Assembly: GCA_023134675.1 (NCBI GenBank) | Contig: JAGLUQ010000059.1 | Location: 1 to 6,511, forward strand | DNA: 6,511 nt | Direction: 5' to 3' | From: Candidatus Aenigmatarchaeota archaeon | GTDB lineage: Archaea; EX4484-52; GLR71 | Shown here: positions 1 to 4,545 of the stretch, in pieces | How positions within the stretch are numbered: the first letter of the stretch is position 1 | Layout: every line of letters begins with the position of its first letter | Translations under genes and position numbers: made by a program | The notes under the pieces: generated by a model | Database searches by the model: none | Told to the model about the DNA's origin: nothing | The model's input: only the letters and a program-made list of their open reading frames with translations

Positions 1-1266
1 CATTCTTATGCCATGCCTGATGCACATCAGGGATACGGTTTCTCTATAGGCGGTGTTGCTGCATTTTCTGTGGATGATGGCGTCATCAGCCCGGGCGGTG
101 TCGGTTATGATATAAACTGCGGTGTGCGTCTTATAAGGACTGATCTTAAGAAAGAGGATTTTGATAAGAGGAAGGTGGACCTTCTCAACGAGGTTGTGAA
201 AAATGTGCCTGCCGGTCTTGGTAAAAATGCCAAGCTTAAATTTTCTAGGGATGAATTGTCTGAAGTTATGTCCAAAGGTGTAAGATGGGCTTTTGATAAC
301 GGTTATGCGTGGAAGGATGATGCTTTGCGGATTGAAGAGGACGGGTGCATGAAGAGCGCTGATATTAGTAATGTATCTGATAACGCTTTCAAGAGAGGTA
401 TGCCGCAGATAGGGAGCCTTGGTTCAGGCAATCATTTTTTAGAGATACAGTCTGTTGATGAAATCTTTGATGCGGCTACTGCAAAGGTGTTCGGCTTTAC
501 AGAGCCGGGGCAGGTTGTTGTGATGGTGCATTCCGGTTCCCGTGGTCTGGGGCATCAGGTCGCTTCTGATTATCTTCGTCTGATGGAAAAGAAGTATGGC
601 ATTGCCGGCCTTCCTGACAGGGAGCTTATCAATGCGCCTTTTTCAAGTGATATGGGCCAGCAGTATTATTCTGCGATGAGCGCTGCCGCTAACTATGCAT
701 GGGTCAACAGGCAGATGATGGCGTACTGGGTGCGTGAGAGTTTCGCTAAAGTGTTTGATTCTGATGCTAAGGATCTGGGGATGGATATCGTATATGATGT
801 TGCGCATAATATTGCAAAGAGAGAGACGCATACAGTTGACGGTAAGAAGATGGATGTTGTTGTGCACAGAAAAGGCGCTACCAGGTCATTTGCACCCGGG
901 CGAGTTGAGATTCCTGAGATTTACAGGGCTGTCGGTCAGCCTGTATTGATTCCCGGTTCTATGGGGACTTCGTCTTATATTCTTGCCGGGACTGAGAAGG
1001 CGATGGAGATATCTTTTGGATCTACTGCGCACGGTGCCGGTCGTGTCATGAGCAGGTTTGCTGCAATCAAAAAATTCCGCGGTGAGGCTGTCAAGAAAGA
1101 GCTTGAGGCGAAAGGTATATCTGTGCGTGCGGCAAGCTGGAAAGGGATATCTGAGGAAGCTCCTGGTGTGTATAAGGATGTGGATGAGGTTGTCCGTGTG
1201 AGTGATGTGGCAGGGATTGGGAAACTTGTTGCAAAGGTTCGGCCTATGGGTGTTTTGAAAGGGTGA
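1..1266 (+). CDS. rtcB: RNA-splicing ligase RtcB, 5'-truncated by the window edge
   Basis: GTP- and Mn-dependent RNA ligase of the RtcB family, which joins 2',3'-cyclic phosphate or 3'-phosphate ends to 5'-OH ends in tRNA splicing and RNA repair; archease is the usual partner. The frame is open from base 1, so the ATG at 13 is internal (H-S-Y-A precede it). Visible family motifs: PDAHQGYGF, then DINCGVR with the metal-binding Cys (visible residue 40), GSGNHF (His 145), HSGSRG (His 177), DVAHN (His 269), and STAHGAGR with the His that becomes guanylylated in the family (residue 344). The C-terminus VRPMGVLKG is classic. Matching these to my memory of Pyrococcus RtcB numbering (Cys98, His203, His404) gives about 58 missing N-terminal residues and a normal full length near 480. 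Third codon positions are richer in G and C than in the downstream cargo. All expected active-site residues are present. Identification is near certain; only the start is unseen. Confidence 0.97.
   Translation, partial: HSYAMPDAHQGYGFSIGGVAAFSVDDGVISPGGVGYDINCGVRLIRTDLKKEDFDKRKVDLLNEVVKNVPAGLGKNAKLKFSRDELSEVMSKGVRWAFDNGYAWKDDALRIEEDGCMKSADISNVSDNAFKRGMPQIGSLGSGNHFLEIQSVDEIFDAATAKVFGFTEPGQVVVMVHSGSRGLGHQVASDYLRLMEKKYGIAGLPDRELINAPFSSDMGQQYYSAMSAAANYAWVNRQMMAYWVRESFAKVFDSDAKDLGMDIVYDVAHNIAKRETHTVDGKKMDVVVHRKGATRSFAPGRVEIPEIYRAVGQPVLIPGSMGTSSYILAGTEKAMEISFGSTAHGAGRVMSRFAAIKKFRGEAVKKELEAKGISVRAASWKGISEEAPGVYKDVDEVVRVSDVAGIGKLVAKVRPMGVLKG
1229..1266 (+). repeat. rtcB 3'-end repeat, copy 1 (inside the intact gene)
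   Basis: These last 38 bases of rtcB, stop codon included, are the parent of two downstream copies at 1719-1756 (36/38 identical by hand count) and 3696-3733 (33/38). The 20 bases from 1245 to 1264 are identical in all three. Similarity between copies 1 and 3 continues past the stop into the AGGGTTTT T-run, so the copies carried the gene end plus the start of its terminator. Here the sequence encodes the conserved RtcB tail, which shows that this copy is the functional original. Confidence 0.93.
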
Positions 1267-1268
1267 GG

Positions 1269-1287
1269 GTTTTGTTTTTTTCCTTTT
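1269..1287 (+). terminator. T-rich tract behind rtcB
   Basis: Directly after the rtcB stop comes a run of T4, G, T7, CC, T4 with no strong hairpin, the form of a typical archaeal U-tract terminator. The same T-run follows the third copy of the rtcB tail (3737-3743). Readthrough would be needed if the next gene depends on the rtcB promoter, because no convincing TATA box lies in the gap of 44 bases. Confidence 0.55.
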
Positions 1288-1310
1288 CAGGTTTAAGAGG
1301 TGATTAAATT

Positions 1311-1586
1311 ATGAGTGAGATTAGAATTGATATTGGCACTAAATATTCAAAAAATGGCACTAAATATTCAAAAAAATTTGAAGAACAGGTAGCTAAACTT
1401 GATGATTCTGAACTTAAGACTTTCTATGATGAATTATTTGAGCAAGCAAAAGCATCTAAATCTCATAAAGATATTTTGGATGCTTTAGAAAAAATGAAAT
1501 ATATCAATAAATATCTTGATTCTTGTCTATCTGAAGAGAAAAAATATTATTGTAAAAAGGGGACTAAATCTATTATTGATGATTAG
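1311..1586 (+). CDS. hypothetical 91-residue helical protein (cargo of unit 1)
   Basis: I do not recognise this protein. A strong Shine-Dalgarno site, GAGGTGAT at 1297-1304, sits six bases before the ATG, which supports both the gene and its start. The product is charged, Lys-rich and probably helical from about residue 22 to 77, with no signal peptide or membrane segment and two Cys (residues 72 and 81). Residues 9-22 contain a doubled GTKYSK motif caused by a 21-bp tandem duplication. It is AT-rich (one 60-base stretch, 1381-1440, is 30% G+C against 52% for 601-660 in rtcB), which suggests a different origin from rtcB. It lies between the rtcB tail and a Nudix-tail fragment, so it is the only gene of the first cassette-like unit. 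A small toxin, antitoxin or regulator is possible but nothing in the sequence shows this. Confidence 0.75.
   Translation: MSEIRIDIGTKYSKNGTKYSKKFEEQVAKLDDSELKTFYDELFEQAKASKSHKDILDALEKMKYINKYLDSCLSEEKKYYCKKGTKSIIDD
1334..1375 (+). repeat. perfect 21-bp tandem duplication
   Basis: Two identical 21-base units lie head to tail (1334-1354 and 1355-1375), each holding GGCACTAAATATTC and a run of six A. The length is a multiple of three, so it only adds seven residues (GTKYSKN followed by GTKYSKK) to the N-terminus of the 91-residue protein. Perfect identity points to a recent slippage or duplication event. Confidence 0.9.
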
Positions 1587-1605
1587 ATGCAAAAAAAAAG
1601 ATTAG

Positions 1606-1624
1606 TTTTTTATCTGCTAAAAAA
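1606..1624 (+). terminator. possible weak terminator after the 91-residue gene
   Basis: A TTTTTTA / TCTGC / TAAAAAA stem-loop, with a T6 run in its left arm, lies 20 bases after the stop of the 91-residue gene. It is made only of A-T pairs, so the T-run may matter more than the stem. The remaining sequence up to 1673 is AT-rich and shows only a short ACTTAAGT palindrome near 1654-1661. Confidence 0.3.
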
Positions 1625-1673
1625 ATATTGTATTATTGAGGCTTGAAAATTGTACTTAAGTGCGATATGTTTT

Positions 1674-1712
1674 TTTATCCCAGTTTCTTTAAGAAATCAA
1701 CACAACCGAGAT
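1674..1712 (-). pseudogene. fossil 3' end of the Nudix gene, copy in unit 1
   Basis: Read on the minus strand, this 39-base block ends in a stop (TAA, 1675-1677) and encodes YLGCVDFLKKLG, matching the C-terminus HPKVLDFLEKLG of the intact Nudix gene at 4508-4924. Nucleotide identity to the intact end is about 25/39 by hand count. Similarity to the Nudix gene stops exactly after GAGAT, at the same point as in the better copy at 3651-3689. To the right the minus-strand frame runs on, without a Met start, into an antisense reading of the rtcB tail, so this is a gene-end relic and not a gene. Confidence 0.75.
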
Positions 1713-1718
1713 AATTTC

Positions 1719-1756
1719 TTGCAAATGTTCGGTCTATGGGTGTTTTGAAAGGGTGA
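1719..1756 (+). repeat. rtcB 3'-end repeat, copy 2
   Basis: This block matches the last 38 bases of rtcB at 36/38 positions and still ends in an in-frame TGA. It encodes A-N-V-R-S-M-G-V-L-K-G, while the base sequence to its left is not rtcB but the Nudix-tail fossil. It therefore marks a fused junction: end of unit 1, start of unit 2. Confidence 0.93.
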
Positions 1757-1763
1757 TATTTTA

Positions 1764-1773
1764 TTTATAAAAG
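1764..1773 (+). promoter_or_regulatory. TATA box for the ITPA-like gene
   Basis: TTTATAAAAG lies just after the second rtcB-tail copy. Archaeal TATA boxes sit about 26 bases before transcription starts, which would place the start near 1794-1800, at or next to the candidate GTG (1796) and ATG (1805) codons. No Shine-Dalgarno site is visible, so a leaderless or nearly leaderless transcript is likely. Confidence 0.6.
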
Positions 1774-1804
1774 ATATAGATAATAATTATTCTGTGTGGT
1801 CTAT

Positions 1805-2362
1805 ATGAGTATAAAAGATATCTATTTTATAACAGGCAACAATAACAAGTTCCGGGAAGTCAGTTCAATTCTGGATATTTCTGTCAAGCAACTTGATATT
1901 GATTTACCAGAAATTCAGGAGATTGATGCTAAAGAAGTTATAAAAGCGAAGCTTCTTGAAGCTTTTCGACATAAGGATGGTGAGTTTATTGTGGAAGACA
2001 CATCATTGTATCTTGATTGCCTCAATGGTCTTCCAGGTCCGCTAATCAAATGGTTTATGAAGACAATAGGAAATGATGGCCTGTTTGATATTGCTCAGAA
2101 GTTTGGAAATTATAGTGCGGAAGCAAAGACTTTTGTAGGTTATGCAAAAAGCCCAAAGGAAATATACTTTTTTGAGGGTTCTGTTAAAGGGAGTACTGTA
2201 TCACCTAAGGGCAGTTCCGGTTTTGGTTGGGATCCTGTTTTTAAGCCAGACGGGTTCTCAAAGACTTTTTCAGAATTAAGTCCGGATGAGAAAAATTCAT
2301 TAAGCATGAGGCGTATGGCATTGAATAAGCTGAAGAATTTTATGGATGAAAAAAAATCATGA
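1805..2362 (+). CDS. ITPA/HAM1-family XTP/dITP pyrophosphatase
   Basis: The HAM1/RdgB/ITPA family hydrolyses non-canonical purine nucleotides (ITP, dITP, XTP) to monophosphate and pyrophosphate, keeping deaminated bases out of DNA and RNA. Using the ATG at 1805 (185 residues) the visible motifs are TGNNNK (10-15), a VED-type metal site (Glu64, Asp65), GLPGP (75-79), FEG (123-125), and GFGWDP (139-144) followed by FKPDG. The wording IKWF after GLPGP, GWDP rather than GYDP, and KPDGFSKTF is closer to eukaryotic ITPA than to bacterial RdgB as I recall them. The usual Ser-His-Arg base-binding triad near the end reads Ser167-Met168-Arg169, so the His is replaced. A GTG at 1796 would add three residues. 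The gene end overlaps the stop of the opposing TrmB remnant by six bases. It is the first gene of the second cassette-like unit. Confidence 0.92.
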   Translation: MSIKDIYFITGNNNKFREVSSILDISVKQLDIDLPEIQEIDAKEVIKAKLLEAFRHKDGEFIVEDTSLYLDCLNGLPGPLIKWFMKTIGNDGLFDIAQKFGNYSAEAKTFVGYAKSPKEIYFFEGSVKGSTVSPKGSSGFGWDPVFKPDGFSKTFSELSPDEKNSLSMRRMALNKLKNFMDEKKS

Positions 2363-2625
2363 ATTCAGGAGAGTCTCCAGATTTGACTGTTTCTCTTTTA
2401 TGATATCAAGAAGCCTTAAAGGGTTTGCTGCTGTAAATTGTTTCTTGTTGTCTCTTATTGTATAGCTTATAAGCCCTTTGTCAAGAAGCTTATCCAGTAT
2501 CTCGTATATACTTTTTCTTGAGACTTTTGCGTTTATTATAAGTTGAGCTATTGATGCGTACTTTGCTCTAAGCAATGCTATGTAGACATCGGTCTCTTTT
2601 GGCGTAATCCCAGCTCTTCAAGCAT
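2357..2625 (-). pseudogene. TrmB-type HTH regulator, frameshifted and HTH-only
   Basis: TrmB-family proteins are archaeal winged-helix transcription regulators. The minus-strand frame from 2575 down to the stop at 2357 encodes the helix-turn-helix and wing (SRKSIYEILDKLLDKGLISY, then a KQFTAANPLRLL segment), typical of the family. The start of the domain lies in another frame: ATG at 2625 gives MLEELG, and ITPKETDVYIALL follows in the HTH frame. One extra G in the GGG run (plus-strand CCC at 2609-2611) would join both into an 89-residue protein. TrmB proteins with an effector domain are far longer, so this is either an HTH-only form or a truncated one. It is convergent with the ITPA-like gene and divergent from the GXGXG gene. 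A sequencing error in the homopolymer cannot be excluded; if so, the gene is intact. Confidence 0.75.
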
Positions 2626-2678
2626 TCTTGTGTCTATGCTTTTGTTTTGGATTCAGGAGTTTACATATGTTGCTATTT

Positions 2679-2751
2679 TGTGTCATGGTTGTATGACACA
2701 TAGGTTGATATATATCCAAACTCATATACTATTTATGAGTAATGACACATA
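2679..2751 (+). promoter_or_regulatory. operator-like promoter region of the GXGXG gene
   Basis: A perfect inverted repeat, TGTGTCAT (2679-2686) and ATGACACA (2693-2700) with a 6-base spacer, lies upstream of a TATA-like ATATATAT (2708-2715). The right arm recurs as ATGACACATA at 2742-2751, beyond the predicted transcription start near 2738. A second palindrome, ACTCATA (2720-2726) and TATGAGT (2734-2740), lies between them. Binding sites on both sides of the TATA box fit repression. The TrmB-type HTH remnant is encoded divergently on the other side, so it is the natural candidate regulator; that link is inferred from position only. Confidence 0.6.
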
Positions 2752-2788
2752 ATATGTGGATGCTCACTAAAAATTGAGGTGATTTGAG

Positions 2789-3613
2789 ATGAGTGGAAAA
2801 AAAATTATTGAAGGGGATGCCGGAGATTATGTCGGTCAAAAGATGAAAGATGGTGAGATAACTGTTAAAGGCAATGCTGGACGTTATGCCGGCGATGATA
2901 TGAAAGATGGTAAGATAACTATTGAAGGTAATGCTGGATCTAATCTCGGTTTTGCTATGAAAAATGGTGAGATAACTGTTGAAGGTAATGCTGAATCTGG
3001 TGTTGGTTGTTTTATGAAAAACGGTAAGATAACTGTTGAAGGCAATGCTGAATATGGTCTTGGTAATTCGTTGATAGGTGGTAAGATAACTGTTGAAGGT
3101 AATGCTAAAGATCATGTCGGTCATGGTATGATGAATGGTGAGATAACTGTTGAAGGTAATGCTGGACATCATGTTGGCTATGATATGAAAGACGGTGAGA
3201 TAACTGTTGAAGGTGATGCTGGATGTTCTATTGGCTCTTCGATGAAAGATGGTAAGATAACTGTTGGAGGCAATGCTGAATCTGGTGTTGGTTATTGGAT
3301 GGAAAACGGTGATATAATTGTTAAAGGTAATGCTGGAGATAATGTCGGTCAAAAGATGGAAGATGGTAAGATTACTGTTAATGGCAATGCTGGAGGTTAT
3401 GTCGCTTCAAGTTCAACTGGCGGACAAATCTATCTTGGCGGTGATTTTGAGAACATTGCAAAGAATGCATATGCAGAGATAATTTGGGATGATCGTGTAG
3501 TTGGTGCTTCGGAATATGCAGCAAAGAAAACTGAGTTTGATGAATTTTTGAGCATTAAGCTTAAAGAGATTGAAACTATGAAAACTATGTATAGATCGTT
3601 TATTGAAGAGTAA
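2789..3613 (+). CDS. GXGXG-repeat beta-helix protein
   Basis: The protein has 274 residues. From residue 5 to 213 it consists of eleven 19-residue turns of consensus ITVEGNAG-x-x-V-G-x-x-M-K-D-G-(E/K), followed by a degenerate twelfth turn (IYLGGDFENI). This is the GXGXG right-handed beta-helix fold found at the C-terminus of the glutamate synthase large subunit and in formylmethanofuran dehydrogenase subunit C. The last 50 or so residues (from YAEIIWDD) form a charged helical tail. No catalytic domain, signal peptide or membrane segment is visible, so this free-standing version is probably structural or a protein-interaction scaffold; its function is unknown. The start is set by GAGGTGAT at 2776-2783, five bases before the ATG. 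It has its own promoter with operator-like palindromes and a hairpin terminator, so it is a self-contained transcription unit within the second cassette-like unit. Confidence 0.9.
   Translation: MSGKKIIEGDAGDYVGQKMKDGEITVKGNAGRYAGDDMKDGKITIEGNAGSNLGFAMKNGEITVEGNAESGVGCFMKNGKITVEGNAEYGLGNSLIGGKITVEGNAKDHVGHGMMNGEITVEGNAGHHVGYDMKDGEITVEGDAGCSIGSSMKDGKITVGGNAESGVGYWMENGDIIVKGNAGDNVGQKMEDGKITVNGNAGGYVASSSTGGQIYLGGDFENIAKNAYAEIIWDDRVVGASEYAAKKTEFDEFLSIKLKEIETMKTMYRSFIEE
2801..3427 (+). repeat. eleven 57-bp tandem repeats coding for beta-helix turns
   Basis: Eleven in-frame units of 57 bases each encode one 19-residue turn. The stretch around GATAACTGTTGAAGG is nearly identical in most units, while the middle of each unit (the x-x-V-G-x-x-M region) varies. 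Similarity at DNA level, including synonymous sites, suggests expansion by unequal crossing-over or slippage, so copy number could differ between strains. Confidence 0.92.
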
Positions 3614-3623
3614 GAGGGTTTTT

Positions 3624-3653
3624 GGCGGCTTTAAAGCCGCCTTATTCTTTTTT
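3624..3653 (+). terminator. hairpin plus T-run terminator of the GXGXG gene
   Basis: GGCGGCTTTAAAGCCGCC (3624-3641) is a perfect 18-base palindrome 11 bases after the stop, and a T6 run follows at 3648-3653. The layout is that of a bacterial-type intrinsic terminator and is unusually GC-rich for its surroundings. In an archaeon the T-run alone could be enough, but the strong stem looks purposeful or inherited from a donor. Confidence 0.75.
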
Positions 3654-3689
3654 ATTCCAACCTCTCCAAAAACTCAAGCACTTTGGGAT
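3651..3689 (-). pseudogene. fossil 3' end of the Nudix gene, copy in unit 2
   Basis: On the minus strand this block encodes YPKVLEFLERLE and a TAA stop (3652-3654), against HPKVLDFLEKLG plus TAA in the intact Nudix gene. Nucleotide identity to 4507-4545 is 35/39 by hand count. It ends at the same base as the copy at 1674-1712 and is likewise fused to an rtcB tail through a short AATTT-TTGCA joint. The frame continues rightwards as antisense of the rtcB tail with no start codon. Confidence 0.9.
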
Positions 3690-3695
3690 AATTTT

Positions 3696-3733
3696 TTGCA
3701 TAGGTTTGGTTTATGGGTGTTTTGAAAGGGTTA
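3696..3733 (+). repeat. rtcB 3'-end repeat, copy 3
   Basis: This block matches the rtcB tail at 33/38 positions, with the central 20 bases (3712-3731) unchanged. The coding frame is broken here: GCA is followed by TAG, and the final stop has become TTA. Similarity to the rtcB downstream region continues through AGGG and a T7 run (3737-3743). It marks the start of the third unit. Confidence 0.92.
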
Positions 3734-3823
3734 GGGTTTTTTTCTTAGATTTTTTATTTTTACTTATGTAATATTCGATAGTTATAGATAGTTGTTATAG
3801 TATGGTAGTTATTAATAGAAAGC

Positions 3824-3871
3824 TTTATAAACATTAAGTGATAATATATAGATAACTACTTATGTGTAGTT
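3824..3871 (+). promoter_or_regulatory. promoter region of the 185-residue hypothetical gene
   Basis: TTTATAAA at 3824-3831 is a good archaeal TATA box. A second candidate, TTTATATT at 3870-3877, lies at the right distance for a leaderless start at the ATG at 3899. An inverted repeat, AACTAC (3854-3859) and GTAGTT (3866-3871), lies between. Upstream, GTTATAG occurs twice (3781-3787 and 3794-3800), and GTAGTTA at 3805-3811 is the mirror of TAACTAC at 3853-3859. These may be regulator sites, though AT-rich sequence produces such matches easily. Nothing else is seen from 3740 to 3823. Confidence 0.45.
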
Positions 3872-3898
3872 TATATTTTAATTGGTGTGTTGATATAT

Positions 3899-4456
3899 AT
3901 GGTTATGACATTAAATGAAGATACTGTAGATGCGTATACTGCTATGTTAAATGAGTGGGCATACGGTCTTGTTGAAAAAATGGAAAATATTCCTAAATTA
4001 TATGCAGAGATTACATATAAAGTTGCTGAAATTGATGCAAAGTTGGTTTCTGTGGGGTATGGTCCTGAAGCTCAAGCTTTAAATGTTGAAAAAGATGAAT
4101 TACTTTATGGTCAATTTCATCGTTTTAGTGCAAAAGAGTTTACTGAACTTGATAAATTAAGTGTTAAAGCTAGATATTTTCCACAAACATTTCTTGCAGT
4201 TTTAAAACAGTTTGGTGAGACTGGCGGACTTTTTGCTGTTAATTTAAGAAATGATGGCTTAATAGATAGTTTTACTAATCAATTGGATAATTTGGGTGAA
4301 ATCGCAAAAAAGATTGATGAAGAAAAAATATCTAAATATCTTGAAAAAAATAAAGATATTCTTAAGTTAGAAGGTTCTATGGGATTACCTATGTTTGGGT
4401 TTGACCCTGCTAAATATGAATCTCTCTTGGCACAAAAGATGCAAGTTAAACAATGA
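3899..4456 (+). CDS. hypothetical helical protein of about 185 residues (cargo of unit 3)
   Basis: I do not recognise this protein. It appears soluble and mostly helical, with charged amphipathic stretches (for example ITYKVAEIDAKL and EIAKKIDEEKISKYLEKNKDIL) and a less polar C-terminal piece around GLPMFGFDP. There is no signal peptide, membrane helix, zinc motif or nucleotide-binding loop. The frame is open back to a GTG at 3887; in-frame ATG codons follow at 3899 and 3905. I prefer 3899, because TTTATATT at 3870-3877 fits a leaderless start there and no good Shine-Dalgarno site favours the others. It is strongly AT-rich (28% G+C in 4141-4200) with A/T-ending codons, unlike rtcB and moxR. 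It is the only gene of the third unit and is convergent with the Nudix gene. Confidence 0.75.
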   Translation: MVMTLNEDTVDAYTAMLNEWAYGLVEKMENIPKLYAEITYKVAEIDAKLVSVGYGPEAQALNVEKDELLYGQFHRFSAKEFTELDKLSVKARYFPQTFLAVLKQFGETGGLFAVNLRNDGLIDSFTNQLDNLGEIAKKIDEEKISKYLEKNKDILKLEGSMGLPMFGFDPAKYESLLAQKMQVKQ

Positions 4457-4467
4457 TTTTGACTATC

Positions 4468-4498
4468 TTTTTTTACTTCTTTTCTTTTTAGTCCTTCT
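4468..4498 (+). terminator. T-run terminator of the 185-residue gene
   Basis: A T7 run at 4468-4474 and further T-rich tracts up to about 4500 follow the stop of the upstream gene by 12 bases, with no clear stem. They fill the short space before the convergent Nudix gene. Confidence 0.5.
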
Positions 4499-4506
4499 TT
4501 TGTATG

Positions 4507-4545
4507 TTTATCCCAACTTCTCCAGAAAATCAAGCACTTTGGGAT
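4507..4545 (-). repeat. parent of the Nudix-tail repeats (3' end of the intact gene)
   Basis: This 39-base block, covering the stop and the last codons of the Nudix gene, is the intact counterpart of the fossils at 3651-3689 (35/39) and 1674-1712 (about 25/39). Similarity ends after GGGAT; beyond it the intact gene continues with its own codons, whereas both fossils continue into rtcB-tail sequence. Confidence 0.88.

Noticed and set aside
643..949. Alternative open frames on both strands within rtcB
   Set aside because: They overlap fully with conserved RtcB coding sequence and have no start signals or family resemblance.
1674..1756. Junction block as an integron attC site
   Set aside because: I saw no paired core sites of the attC type and no integrase in the window; the block is fully explained as two gene tails, so only the cassette-like layout is shared with integrons.
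1586..1805. RNA gene or riboswitch in the AT-rich gap before the ITPA-like gene
   Set aside because: The gap is accounted for by a weak terminator, the Nudix-tail fossil, the rtcB-tail copy and a TATA box; no stable structured GC-rich stem is visible.
2729..3352. Long open frame of 207 codons on the minus strand across the GXGXG gene, with a periodic SITFNSYLTIFH-like product
   Set aside because: It is the antisense image of the 57-bp repeats: one stop-free repeat unit keeps the whole array stop-free. The plus-strand product has a known fold and a strong Shine-Dalgarno site.
2801..3427. Regular repeats as a CRISPR array
   Set aside because: The repeats are in-frame, of 57-bp period without unique spacers of uniform type, and encode a known beta-helix fold.
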